DNA of 64,000 bases from Virgibacillus doumboii (lineage in GTDB: Bacteria; Bacillota; Bacilli; Bacillales; Amphibacillaceae): assembly GCF_902806455.1 (NCBI RefSeq), contig NZ_CADCWQ010000001.1, forward strand, positions 1,178,001-1,242,000. Direction: 5' to 3'. The notes below the pieces were generated by a model. The model did no database searches and was not told where the DNA came from. It saw only the letters and a program-made list of their open reading frames with translations. A program made the position numbers and the translations under genes. Positions 17,483 through 26,357 of the stretch are shown here, piece after piece (positions within the stretch are counted from its first letter, which is position 1; the number at the start of each line of letters is the position of its first letter).

Positions 17483-17511
17483 AAAACTCACCACTTTAAT
17501 TGGTGAGTTGA
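17483..17511 (-). terminator. Terminator of the thioredoxin-like gene
   Basis: AACTCACCA (17485-17493) pairs with TGGTGAGTT (17501-17509); on the minus strand a T run follows. Confidence 0.85.
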
Positions 17512-17516
17512 GTGAA

Positions 17517-18071
17517 TTACGCTTTTTCCAAAACCTTTTTAAGACTGTTGTATACTTCATTCCAAAAATCAGTATTGTCACGGAATGATTTGGTCATGAA
17601 AAGATACATTTCCTTGGATTTTTCTTCAAAGTTATCCGATTCCTTTGATGGGAGTTTATGGCGGGGCTCATCCACAAAATTCTGAATTGCTTTAGCTCTT
17701 TGCCCCCCTTTTTCAACTTCATTTCCGGTTTCTTCAATGAAAATAAAGATAGGAATGGAACGGGATTTTCCGTTTGTTAAGTATTGGTCCATTAATTCCA
17801 GATTCTGGTCCCGTAAAAGCATTTTTACCGGAATGTTTGCCTGTTCAGCCAGGCGAAGCAGAATCGGGATATTCAGCATTGCATCGCCACACCAATCCTC
17901 AGTCAAAACAATAACACGCAAGTTTTTCCGGGCCAGTTTTTTAAAGAACTTTGTGTCTTCAGGAACTGTAAAGTTATCATAAATATGTAGTAAATCTGCT
18001 TTATGTTTTTCCATTGATTCGATATATTCATCAGGTGTCAATGCTTTCTCATACCATTCATTAAGCTCCAT
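17517..18071 (-). CDS. Thioredoxin-fold protein with a single active-site cysteine
   Basis: This 184-residue soluble protein has the thioredoxin beta-alpha-beta core: LRVIVLTEDWCGDAMLNIPI, then VKMLLRDQNLELMDQY and SIPIFIFIEETGNEV with the cis-proline in RSIPIF. The active-site segment is WCGDA, so the second cysteine of CxxC is missing. That argues against an ordinary dithiol reductase, leaving a glutathione/bacillithiol-linked or non-redox role. The C-terminal ~70 residues are helical and charged. It resembles the 'thioredoxin family protein' found widely in Bacillaceae, without a known function. It appears monocistronic; upstream, a divergent gene encodes an M42 peptidase. Confidence 0.78.
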   Translation of the reverse strand: MELNEWYEKALTPDEYIESMEKHKADLLHIYDNFTVPEDTKFFKKLARKNLRVIVLTEDWCGDAMLNIPILLRLAEQANIPVKMLLRDQNLELMDQYLTNGKSRSIPIFIFIEETGNEVEKGGQRAKAIQNFVDEPRHKLPSKESDNFEEKSKEMYLFMTKSFRDNTDFWNEVYNSLKKVLEKA

Positions 18072-18204
18072 TCATCATTCACTCCTTTTAGTATTCCTTT
18101 CTAAAGTCTACCCAATATGTATACCAACGTAAACAAAAGTGCTCTTAATCAGAAATTTTGCTATGATTGTTGTGAATGATTTTAAAGGGGAGGTTTTTAA
18201 AAAA

Positions 18205-19263
18205 ATGGAACAGGCAAACAGAGATTTTCTGCTCGAATTGTTACATACTCCGTCACCGTCAAGCAATGAGATGGAAATTCAAAAAAAATGGATTAACTAT
18301 GTAATGGATTTTGCTGACGAAATCAGAACAGATAATGCCGGGAATGCTATTGGAATCCTGAATCCTGATGCACCTTTTAAAGTATTGCTTGCAGGTCACT
18401 GTGATGAAATAGCACTGGTCATTAACAGAATTGATGATAAAGGCTTTCTGCATTTTGATAAAATGGGCGGGATTAATCCAAAAGCAGCTGTTGGCATGAA
18501 GGTTACAGTGCTCGGCTATAACAATAGAGTCACAGGTGTTATCGGTGTGAATGCACAACACCATGGCGGTTTGAAAAATGATTTTGACCTGGGTGATCTG
18601 TTTATTGATTGTGGCTATAAAACAAAAGACGAAGCTGAAAAATATGTCCAAATTGGAGACTTGGCTGTTTATAAAACGGAACCTGAAATCCTGTCAGATC
18701 GTTACATTGCCGGCCGTGGGCTGGATAATCGTACTGGAGCTTTCATTGTTGCTGAAGTTCTGAAACGGTTGTCCAAAAAAGGATGCAATGTTGGTGTTTA
18801 TGCAGCAAGCACGGTAAATGAAGAAACAAATATGGGTGGTGCTTATTTTGCTGCAGCGGGAATTGAACCGACGATGGCGCTCGCCTGTGATGTTACATTT
18901 GCAACAGATTATCCCGGGGTAGACAAAAATAAGCATGGTGATGTCACGCTTGAAGGAGGCCCGGTTTTAGCAAAGGGAGCACCAATTAATATAAAAATCA
19001 ATAAGTTGCTGGAAAAAACTGCAAGGAACTTACAGATGGATGTACAATATGAGCTGACACCAAGGATGACGGGAACGGATGCAGATAAAATGCGGACGAC
19101 TGGACGTGGCGTTCCCGTATCGCTCGTATCATTACCACTCAGGTATATGCACTCACCGGTTGAAACATCCAGCCTGCAGGATATTGATGAAGAAATTGAA
19201 CTGCTTGTAACGATGATAGCCGAACTGACCGGTGAAGAAAGTTTAAATCCACTGGAAGATTAA
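18205..19263 (+). CDS. ytoP: M42 family metallo-aminopeptidase (YtoP/FrvX type)
   Basis: This 352-residue M42 peptidase removes N-terminal amino acids in large cytoplasmic assemblies. Metal and catalytic residues are visible: AGHCDEIALVI (His ligand and catalytic Asp), GRGLDNRTGAF (bridging Asp), NEETNMGGAYF (catalytic Glu and Glu ligand), CDVTFATDYPG (Asp ligand) and PLRYMHSPVE (final His ligand). I start at the ATG at 18205, with GGGGAGG upstream; the longer frame would include that site. Length fits the family. Substrate preference within M42 cannot be read from sequence. The gene is monocistronic, with a terminator right after. Confidence 0.92.
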   Translation: MEQANRDFLLELLHTPSPSSNEMEIQKKWINYVMDFADEIRTDNAGNAIGILNPDAPFKVLLAGHCDEIALVINRIDDKGFLHFDKMGGINPKAAVGMKVTVLGYNNRVTGVIGVNAQHHGGLKNDFDLGDLFIDCGYKTKDEAEKYVQIGDLAVYKTEPEILSDRYIAGRGLDNRTGAFIVAEVLKRLSKKGCNVGVYAASTVNEETNMGGAYFAAAGIEPTMALACDVTFATDYPGVDKNKHGDVTLEGGPVLAKGAPINIKINKLLEKTARNLQMDVQYELTPRMTGTDADKMRTTGRGVPVSLVSLPLRYMHSPVETSSLQDIDEEIELLVTMIAELTGEESLNPLED

Positions 19264-19277
19264 ATTGAATATGAAAA

Positions 19278-19314
19278 AAACGTAAGCTCCATTAATTTGG
19301 GGCTTATTTTTTTA
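19278..19314 (+). terminator. ytoP terminator
   Basis: AAGCTCC pairs with GGGGCTT (one G-U) and is followed by ATTTTTTTA. Confidence 0.8.
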
Positions 19315-19834
19315 GGTCTTTCGTACGGGGGTTAACTTAGATAGTTTTAAGCATTTTTACATACATTTTTTTACATGCCATCCAAAAATGAGTAATACGA
19401 AATGGTTATAATCAAATTTTACGGAAAACAATTAATTGATTCAGGTTTATGCTAGGACATTTACATCATCTTTTTTAACCAATTTATGAAAGCTGTTAGA
19501 TAAGCGGATGGATATAATTTTGGAAAATGCTGGTATGTACATGTTTTAAGCTACTTCATGAAGATTTGTATTGCAGTAAGTATAGTTCTTTTGTATGTTA
19601 CGAAATATTACAGAAGCAGTACTTATCTATCAATTGCAAAAATTCAGATTTAAATCGACAAAATGTGACACAAATTCTTTATAAATTCCTTTATAGTTAC
19701 ATTAACAGCAAAGATTTGCTAACAGCTCCACTTTCAGCTTAGAACCTGCACTAATGAAATTATTTAGTAAAGGAGGCGAGAGGAGCTTTTTTGTATTTCA
19801 GCATTTTTTTAAAAATCGGGAGGAGGAATGTAAA
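19315..19834. other. Intergenic region upstream of the protease gene
   Basis: About 520 bp, very A/T-rich. I see no convincing gene: a 71-codon frame at 19527-19742 has biased, Cys/Ser/Tyr-rich composition and no ribosome site. The protease promoter must lie here but no strong sigma-A box pair stands out. The last ~80 bases remain in frame with the protease. Confidence 0.5.
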
Positions 19835-22800
19835 TTGTTCTGGAAAAAGCGTCAAACAAGAGCTTTCAGTATTGCGGCATCACTATTGATGGTTTTTTCG
19901 TTGATAGTACCCAGTATCTCATTTGCCGAGTCGACCAGTAAAATACATGAATCGGCAAAAGATACCCAGGCAGTCGCAAAGGAAAAAGTCAGTAATCGTT
20001 TGATGGATCAGTTTAAGGGCAATGACAAAGTGACTTTTTTAATTAAGTTCAAAGAAAAAGCAGATTCGAAAAAAGTTGCTAAAGAAGCAAGAAAAAAAGC
20101 AGAATCTGCAAATATGACAGCGAAAAAAGCTGAATTTGTTCAACGTTCTGCTGTAATATCTGAACTGAAGTCAACCTCTCTTGAATCACAGCAAAATGTA
20201 AAACAATTTCTTCAGCAGCAAGCGGAAAAAGGGAATGCTGAAGCTATCAGATCGTATTATATTGTCAATGGCATGGCTGTAACGGCAACAAAAGAGGTTG
20301 CAGAAAAAGTGGCAAGCTTTGCTGAAGTTGACAAAATTTTACCAAATGAAACACGTAAATTAATTTCAGCTGTAACAAAAGATGCGGAAACTCCTCAATC
20401 TGAAATCGCCAACACTGAGTGGAATGTGGAGCGTGTTGGAGCACCTCAGGTATGGGAGATGGGTGTTGATGGTACTGGAACGGTTGTAGCAAGCATCGAT
20501 ACAGGTGTTCAATGGGATCATCCAGCCCTAAAAGAAAAATATCGTGGTTATGATTCAGCTACAGATGAAGTTAGTCATGATTACAACTGGTTTGATGCAA
20601 CAGAAGGCCAGTCAGAGCCATACGATGATTTAGGTCATGGTACACACACAATCGGAACAATGGTTGGCAGTGAATCGGATGGATCCAACCAGGTTGGGGT
20701 TGCTCCTGGCGCTGAATTTATTTCAGTAAAAGCCTTTACGGCAAGTGGAGGAACGGATGTTGACCTGTTGGCAGCTGCTGAATGGGTATTAGCTCCAACA
20801 GATTCAGAAGGAAATGCTCGTGTTGATATGGCACCTGATATTGTCAGTAACTCTTGGGGTGGCGGACCTGGTCTTGACGAATGGTATCGGGACGTAGTTA
20901 TCAACTGGAGAGCAGCAAATATTTTCCCAGTGTTTTCAGCAGGAAATACTGGTCTTTTCAACCCAGGCGGGCCGGGATCAATTGCAACACCAGCGAACTA
21001 TCCTGAGTCATTTGCGGTTGGAGCAACTGACAATAATGATAATTTAGCCGGTTTTTCACTGGAAGGACCTTCACCATATGATGAAATTAAACCGGATATT
21101 TCAGCACCGGGTGTAGGTATACGTTCATCTGTACCGGGAAGTGGATATGAAGGTGGATGGAACGGAACATCCATGTCAGCACCAGCGGTATCAGGTGTTG
21201 CTGCCATGCTGCGCCAAGTTGACAGCAGTATAACAGTTGATGAAATGGAACAGGTATTAATGAATACGGCAATTCCATTAACCGATGACGAATATCCCGA
21301 ATCTCCGAATAATGGTTATGGACATGGATTGGTAAATGCCTTTGATGCGGTTTCGGCATTACAAAACGGAATCGGAACTATTGAAGGTCAGGTGACTAAA
21401 CAGGGTGAAGATAGTGAAGCACCTGTTTTGGAGCACACTGCACCAGCAGAAACATATGAAGGAATGGATCTTGAACTGACAGCACAAGTCAGCGATAACA
21501 TCAGTGTGGCATCGGTTGAATTAAGCTATCTCGATACTAATGGCGAATGGCAGTCAATCGAAGCAGGACGTATTTCCGGAGATTACAAAGCCGGTGAATA
21601 TACTGCAACTATTCCAGGTGACCAAATCAGCGGAGATTCACTGACATATAAATGGAGTGTCAGTGACTTTGGTGAAAATGGTGTTACCAGTGAAGAATTT
21701 GTTGTCGAAGTAAAACCTGGCATTTCAACAGGTTATTCGGAAGACTTTGAATCTGACCCTATCGGCTGGACATCGTTTGGTGAAATGAACAGCTGGGAAT
21801 GGGGAGAGCCTGTTTCCGGACCAGAAAATGCCGCATCAGGTGAAAATGTTTATGCAACAAACCTTGCAGGTGAATATGAGAGTGACATGAATGCAACACT
21901 TGTCATGCCGCCAATCGATTTGCCTGAAGGAAATGCATATTTACAATTCAATCAATGGCACAACCTGGAAATGTATGACTCAGGAAACGCCTATGATTTC
22001 GCTCATATATTTGTTTCCACTGATCGTCAAGAATGGACGCAGCTGATGGAAATCAAGGGCGATTCAAATGGCTGGGTTCCTGCAGAGGTTGATTTGTCAG
22101 AATACAGCGGTCAGCGCGTCTATATCGGCTTTAACCTTACCTCTGACGGCAGTGTTACAGAACCAGGCTGGTACATTGACGATGTAGCATTATCTGATAC
22201 GTCGCAAAGCAGCAAGGCCTCTTTAGGCAAAAATAAAAATAATGGAAAAGCGAAAGGAAAGGCAAAAGGTAATAACGGAAACAATGGTCGTGTTGCCAAC
22301 GGACTTTTCAACGGAAATGGTTTGGGGCTCGGCTTAATTAGATCAAATGAAAAAGCCGGACTGAAAGAAAAGGTAAACCCGGATCAAATTAAACCGAGTC
22401 TACCTAAAAAAGATGATCCTCCTGCAGCAGAGGACAATATTAATCCTAACTTATTACCGATAAGTGCGCAAGTGAGTGTTCTGGAAAGCGGCAGATCTGT
22501 AGTAACTGATCCTGCTACAGGTGAATATTCGTTAAGTCATGCTGCTGGAACATACACATTGAAAGCAGAATCTTATGGGTTTGAGTCTAAGGAAAAAACA
22601 GTAACACTTGAAGCGGATGGAACGGCACAGGCAAATTTCACGCTTGACGAAATTCCGCAAGCAACTGTCAGTGGAACAATTACTGATGAAGCTACCGGAG
22701 AACCTATCGAAGGTGCGACAGTACTTCTTGTGGAAGACGCGAACGTTACACCGGTAGAATCCGATGAAAATGGTAATTACTCCATTACGGGATATGAAGG

Positions 22801-24247
22801 AACGTATACGTTGAAAGTGATGGCAAGAGATTACTATAGTAAGGAAGTGGAAGTCAGCCTTACTGAAGATATGGAGCAGGATATTGCGCTTGAACCATTC
22901 TACACCTATCCTGGCGGAGAAATCGGCTATGACGATGGTACAGCTGAAAATGCCCGTGCTTTCTATGATGCAGGCAATGGCTGGGCGGTCAAAATGTCCT
23001 TGCCAGAAGGAAAAGATTCAGCTGTCGTTACTGATGGTGTATTCCAATTCCATGGTACTGACTGGCCGCAGCCGGGTGGTACAGAATTTGCGGTAGAAGT
23101 ATGGGATGCATCTGGACCAGAGGGTACACCTGGTGAAAAAATTGCAGGTCCGGTTGATGCGGAAGCAATAAGAAATCTTGATGAATGGACTGTAGTTGAT
23201 CTTAGAGAACACAACATTATTGTTGAAGAAGATTTTTATATGGTCTATATTCAGAAAGATCCAAATCCAAACGCACCGGGCTTGGCAACAGATGAAAGCA
23301 GTACAAATGCTGAGCGCAGCTATCAGTATGTAGGCGGTACCTGGTCACAGTCTCCGGCTTCTGAAGGTAACTATATGATCCGTGCCCGTGTTAGTTATGA
23401 GGTTGAAGCACCGGTCATCACTTCACCGGCTGAGGAACTGATAACCAACGAATCAGAAATAACAGTTGAAGGAACTGCTTCTCCAACAACAACTGTTAAA
23501 TTGATGAATAATGGTGAGGAAGTCGGTACTGCCGAAGTTGGCGATAATGGACAATTCTCTATTCCAACTGAACTTACAGAAGGAGCTAATGAATTCAAGG
23601 CCGTATCCATGATGAATGGCGGCGTAACAGGTGAATCAGAAGCTGTAACTGTAACATTGGATACGATGAGTCCGGAATTAAACATTGACAGCCCTCAGGA
23701 CGGGGATAAAACAAACCGGGAAACAGTTACTGTTGAAGGGACTGTCTCGGATGCTAACCTTGACTGGGTTAAAGTGAACGGTCGTCAGGCAAATGTAGCG
23801 GACGACGGAACGTATTCACAACGAATTCTGCTGAATAATGGGGAAAATGAAATCGAAGTCGTTTCCCAGGATCTGGCAGGAAATGTTCAATCGAAGTCCA
23901 TCACAATTGATGTTGACTTTGTGGCACCAACAATTGAGAATCTGACGCCTACTGAGGATAAACACCTTGAAGCAGGCGAAAGTGTCCGAATCGAATTTGA
24001 TAGTGAGCCTGGACAAAGGGCGACATTCTTTATCCATATGCCACTAACAAATGCTCGTGCAGGACTATCCAATGCAACAGAGCTTCCAATGATGGAGATG
24101 CAAGATGGTCATTACGTCGGTTATTGGACAGCTACCAATAATGTTGTTGCAGAGGGTGCCGTTATCGAGGTCAAAGTGGTTGATGAATTCGGTAATGAAA
24201 CACGCAAGACGACAGAAGGAAAATTATTTATCAATACTGGTGAATAA
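19835..24247 (+). CDS. bpr: Bacillopeptidase F-like secreted subtilase, 1470 aa
   Basis: A secreted S8 serine protease. The signal peptide is RAFSIAASLLMVFSLIVPSISFA. An inhibitor-I9-like propeptide follows (VTFLIKFKEKADSKKVAKEA). The catalytic triad is Asp222 (ASIDTGVQWDHP), His268 (GHGTHTIGTMVG) and Ser446 (GTSMSAPAVSGVAAM), with oxyanion Asn371 (SAGNTG). After the protease come an Ig-like region, a MAM/immune-inhibitor-A-like region (YSEDFESDPIGWTSFGEMNS), a Lys/Gly/Asn linker (KNKNNGKAKGKAKGNNG), two carboxypeptidase-regulatory-like repeats (GEYSLSHAAGTYTLKAESYG; GNYSITGYEGTYTLKV) and two or more Ig-like repeats. No sortase or S-layer anchor is visible. I start at TTG 19835, which has GGGAGGAGG upstream and directly yields the signal peptide; the 27 extra codons upstream do not fit a signal peptide. 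Close in size and layout to B. subtilis Bpr. Confidence 0.88.
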   Translation: MFWKKRQTRAFSIAASLLMVFSLIVPSISFAESTSKIHESAKDTQAVAKEKVSNRLMDQFKGNDKVTFLIKFKEKADSKKVAKEARKKAESANMTAKKAEFVQRSAVISELKSTSLESQQNVKQFLQQQAEKGNAEAIRSYYIVNGMAVTATKEVAEKVASFAEVDKILPNETRKLISAVTKDAETPQSEIANTEWNVERVGAPQVWEMGVDGTGTVVASIDTGVQWDHPALKEKYRGYDSATDEVSHDYNWFDATEGQSEPYDDLGHGTHTIGTMVGSESDGSNQVGVAPGAEFISVKAFTASGGTDVDLLAAAEWVLAPTDSEGNARVDMAPDIVSNSWGGGPGLDEWYRDVVINWRAANIFPVFSAGNTGLFNPGGPGSIATPANYPESFAVGATDNNDNLAGFSLEGPSPYDEIKPDISAPGVGIRSSVPGSGYEGGWNGTSMSAPAVSGVAAMLRQVDSSITVDEMEQVLMNTAIPLTDDEYPESPNNGYGHGLVNAFDAVSALQNGIGTIEGQVTKQGEDSEAPVLEHTAPAETYEGMDLELTAQVSDNISVASVELSYLDTNGEWQSIEAGRISGDYKAGEYTATIPGDQISGDSLTYKWSVSDFGENGVTSEEFVVEVKPGISTGYSEDFESDPIGWTSFGEMNSWEWGEPVSGPENAASGENVYATNLAGEYESDMNATLVMPPIDLPEGNAYLQFNQWHNLEMYDSGNAYDFAHIFVSTDRQEWTQLMEIKGDSNGWVPAEVDLSEYSGQRVYIGFNLTSDGSVTEPGWYIDDVALSDTSQSSKASLGKNKNNGKAKGKAKGNNGNNGRVANGLFNGNGLGLGLIRSNEKAGLKEKVNPDQIKPSLPKKDDPPAAEDNINPNLLPISAQVSVLESGRSVVTDPATGEYSLSHAAGTYTLKAESYGFESKEKTVTLEADGTAQANFTLDEIPQATVSGTITDEATGEPIEGATVLLVEDANVTPVESDENGNYSITGYEGTYTLKVMARDYYSKEVEVSLTEDMEQDIALEPFYTYPGGEIGYDDGTAENARAFYDAGNGWAVKMSLPEGKDSAVVTDGVFQFHGTDWPQPGGTEFAVEVWDASGPEGTPGEKIAGPVDAEAIRNLDEWTVVDLREHNIIVEEDFYMVYIQKDPNPNAPGLATDESSTNAERSYQYVGGTWSQSPASEGNYMIRARVSYEVEAPVITSPAEELITNESEITVEGTASPTTTVKLMNNGEEVGTAEVGDNGQFSIPTELTEGANEFKAVSMMNGGVTGESEAVTVTLDTMSPELNIDSPQDGDKTNRETVTVEGTVSDANLDWVKVNGRQANVADDGTYSQRILLNNGENEIEVVSQDLAGNVQSKSITIDVDFVAPTIENLTPTEDKHLEAGESVRIEFDSEPGQRATFFIHMPLTNARAGLSNATELPMMEMQDGHYVGYWTATNNVVAEGAVIEVKVVDEFGNETRKTTEGKLFINTGE

Positions 24248-24267
24248 TTTGGAATCTGTATAAAATT

Positions 24268-24307
24268 TCCTCCGCGTTGCATAAAATTGCTGCGCGGGGG
24301 ATTTTTA
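24268..24307 (+). terminator. Protease gene terminator
   Basis: CCTCCGCG pairs with CGCGGGGG (one G-U) and is followed by ATTTTTAAA. Confidence 0.85.
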
Positions 24308-24330
24308 AATAGATTAATATAAATTTGTTG

Positions 24331-24550
24331 TTTTGCACCGAGTGGTAACGAAGGTGCAAAACATCCAAACGCGCGAGAAACCCCGCCAAACGCGCGAGAA
24401 ACCCCGCCAAACGCGCGAGAAACCCCGCCAAACGCGCGAGAAACCCCGCCAAACGCGCGAGAAACCCCGCCAAACGCGCGAGAAACCCCGCCAAACGCGC
24501 GAGAAACCCCGCCAAACGCGCGAGAAACCCCGCCAAACGCGCGAGAAACC
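24331..24550. repeat. Nine-copy 21-nt tandem repeat with a leading hairpin
   Basis: Eight perfect 21-nt units and a ninth, cut after 18 nt, run from 24365 to 24550, with core ACGCGCGAGAAACCCCG. The unit starts are spaced exactly 21 nt. A 9-bp stem-loop, TTTTGCACC (24331-24339) with GGTGCAAAA (24353-24361), sits just before the array. The array is G+C-rich in an A/T-rich spacer. The period is a multiple of three, so several frames stay open, but none has a ribosome site; I treat it as non-coding. Confidence 0.92.
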
Positions 24551-24738
24551 AGTTGAACGCACCATTCCAAATGTTGATTTTCGGCATTTGTCTAAAATCT
24601 TCAACTTTTAAATTTGCTGTATAAGAGCAACATTTCTAAAAAAACTTCGAGCATTAACATTTAATTTTTTTCAAAACAAATTCCTTTTCAACTGAATAAA
24701 ATGATAGTATACTAGTCAATGACAACTATATATCGATT

Positions 24739-24881
24739 CCATCTTCGGGGCAGGGTGAAAATCCCGACCGACGGTAAGGAGCAAATTTTGTTCTAAGTCC
24801 GTGACCCGCTAAGCATATTGCTGAGTGGTTGACCTGGTGTGAGTCCGGGACCGACAGTTACAGTCTGGATGGGAGAAGATG
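24739..24881 (+). promoter_or_regulatory. FMN riboswitch (RFN element)
   Basis: The conserved RFN blocks are present in order: ATCTTCGGGGCAGGGTGAAA at the 5' side, ATCCCGACCGACGGTAAGG, the variable arm near GTCCGTGACCCGC, then GACCTGGTGTGAGTCCGGGA and CCGACAGTTACAGTCTGGAT, closing GGGAGAAGAT. It precedes ribU on the same strand. Bound FMN should favour the downstream terminator and lower riboflavin uptake. Confidence 0.97.
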
Positions 24882-24931
24882 CTGAGCTGAAAGTTGGTGC
24901 ATTTTGCGCCTCCGTTTTCCTGTGAATATAT

Positions 24932-24966
24932 ACCCTAAAGCCCCGAGTAGGTTTTAGGGTTTTTAA
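24932..24966 (+). terminator. FMN riboswitch expression-platform terminator
   Basis: ACCCTAAA (24932-24939) pairs with TTTAGGGT (24953-24960) and is followed by TTTTTAATATTTT. It lies between the aptamer and ribU. Confidence 0.88.
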
Positions 24967-25052
24967 TATTTTAATAACTTTATTTTCACGGAAATAGGCT
25001 TGTCCTTCATCACAAGACAGATGTGAATCGATAAAGATGAGGGAGGAGAACA

Positions 25053-25643
25053 ATGATGCATTCAACAAATATGCAATCATCAAAACTATTAAAACTTATT
25101 ATTCTGGCACTTATGGGGACTATTTCACTGCTGCTATTTTTCCTGAATTTCCCATTACCGTTTTTACCGCCGTACCTGAAAATTGATTTCAGTGAAGTCC
25201 CGGCAATAATAGCTGCGCTGATTTTTTCGCCGATGGCTGGAGTCCTTGTAGAAGCAATAAAAAACATTTTATATTTAGTTGTTTCAGGTGCTGGTGATCC
25301 AATCGGTGTTACTGCAAACTTCCTTGCTGGTGTCATGTTTATTGTTCCGGTTGCTGTGCTTTATCATAAATATAAAGGTGTCAAAAGCATCATTTCCGGA
25401 TTGGTAACAGGAACAGTTATTATGGCGATTGGAATGAGTGTGCTGAATTATCTTATCATCCTGCCGGCATATGCATGGTTCATGGGCTGGGAAGATATGG
25501 GACCACAAGCAAAATGGGCTGCAGTTTCACTTGGTGTACTGCCATTTAATATAATAAAAGGAATCATTGTAGGAATGCTGTTTGTTCCGTTGTTTGTCAA
25601 AATGCGGACATGGATAGAGCAGAAACAAGCGAAATTAACTTAA
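25053..25643 (+). CDS. ribU: RibU riboflavin transporter S component
   Basis: This 196-residue integral membrane protein has about six spans. RibU family features are FPLPFLPPYLKIDFSEVPAI near the N-terminus, GVLVEAIKNILYL, GVTANFLAGV and SLGVLPFNIIKGIIVG. It captures riboflavin for the shared ECF module encoded elsewhere. The ATG follows GGGAGGAG; a second ATG directly after it is an equal alternative. The FMN riboswitch and its terminator lie immediately upstream, which independently supports the assignment. The B. subtilis orthologue is RibU/FmnP (YpaA). Confidence 0.95.
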   Translation: MMHSTNMQSSKLLKLIILALMGTISLLLFFLNFPLPFLPPYLKIDFSEVPAIIAALIFSPMAGVLVEAIKNILYLVVSGAGDPIGVTANFLAGVMFIVPVAVLYHKYKGVKSIISGLVTGTVIMAIGMSVLNYLIILPAYAWFMGWEDMGPQAKWAAVSLGVLPFNIIKGIIVGMLFVPLFVKMRTWIEQKQAKLT

Positions 25644-25720
25644 TTGAGTGAGGGCGTCTCGTTGGGAGCCGCTCTTTTTTTGTAAAAAAATTGTTAGAGG
25701 AATCCCGGTAGCTGTAGGTG

Positions 25721-25840
25721 AGCAGAATTATCAGTAAAAAAGCAAAATATCGGTAAAAGAAGCACAACATCAGCAGAAGGTGCACAACATCGGCAGAAGA
25801 AGGAAAACATCGGCAGAAGGTGTACAACATCGGCAGAAGA
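25721..25840. repeat. Six 20-nt tandem repeats (ACATCGGCAGAAG core)
   Basis: Six units in exact 20-nt register start at 25721 and run to 25840. The last three share AACATCGGCAGAAG; the first three are degraded versions (ATTATCAGTAAAA, ATATCGGTAAAAGA, ACATCAGCAGAAGG). A fragment of a further unit follows. The spacer 25644-25953 holds only this array, a weak imperfect hairpin at 25646-25685 after ribU and the terminator below. Confidence 0.85.
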
Positions 25841-25917
25841 GGAGCAACAACATCCCCACAGGAAAAATATCCGCTCCGCAAGGAATTTACAGCACAAACA
25901 TCACCCCCACAACAAAA

Positions 25918-25948
25918 ATGGCTGATCTGATAACACCCGGATCAGCCT
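25918..25948. terminator. Thioesterase gene terminator
   Basis: GGCTGATC pairs with GATCAGCC around a TGATAACACCCG loop. T residues lie on both strands, so it may be bidirectional. Confidence 0.8.
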
Positions 25949-25953
25949 CATTT

Positions 25954-26340
25954 TTATGATTTTTTCGGAACGACTCCAATGGTGCATCGTGAGATACAAA
26001 TCAGATTTTCTTCCTCGTCAACAATATTGATTTCCCAGACCATGGTTGTTCTGCCAACATGAATTGGTGTTGCTTTTGCTGTAACGGTACCTTCCCGCTT
26101 GCTTTTGACATGGTTGGCATTAATTTCAATTCCGAACACATTATATTGTTCAGGATCAACATGCAGGTATGCGCCAACACTTGCAGCGGTTTCAGCTAAG
26201 GCAACATTTGCACCTCCATGCAGGAAACCTGCTGGCTGATGTGTCCGATGATCAACTGGCATGGTCATGATAATCGAATTTTTCTCGAGGGATGACACTT
26301 CGATTCCAAGTGACTCCATTAGTGTGTTCTTCAGTTCCAT
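25954..26340 (-). CDS. menI: Hotdog-fold thioesterase, probable DHNA-CoA thioesterase (MenI/YuxO type)
   Basis: This 128-residue PaaI-type hotdog thioesterase has TMPVDHRTHQPAGFLHGGAN, followed by VALAETAASVGAYL, where the Glu in AETAA is the expected catalytic acid and HGG forms the substrate pocket. ANHVKSKREGTVTAKATPIH and CISRCTIGVVP complete the fold. It is co-directional with menA, 17 nt downstream of it, inside a menaquinone cluster. That context supports hydrolysis of 1,4-dihydroxy-2-naphthoyl-CoA, the step between MenB and MenA, as for B. subtilis YuxO. From sequence alone another acyl-CoA substrate is possible. Confidence 0.75.
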   Translation of the reverse strand: MELKNTLMESLGIEVSSLEKNSIIMTMPVDHRTHQPAGFLHGGANVALAETAASVGAYLHVDPEQYNVFGIEINANHVKSKREGTVTAKATPIHVGRTTMVWEINIVDEEENLICISRCTIGVVPKKS

Positions 26341-26357
26341 AATTCAGGCACCCTTTT

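Noticed and set aside
19527..19742. 71-codon frame upstream of the protease
   Set aside because: No ribosome site, unusual Cys/Ser/Tyr-rich composition and position within an A/T-rich promoter region suggest chance.
24333..24611. Open frame with a repeated QTREKPR heptapeptide over the 21-nt array
   Set aside because: The 21-nt period keeps several frames open on both strands. The start is TTG without a ribosome site and the flanks are non-coding in style.
13691..25840. Possible CRISPR arrays
   Set aside because: The tandem units are 20-21 nt and directly adjacent, without unique spacers, and no cas genes are present.
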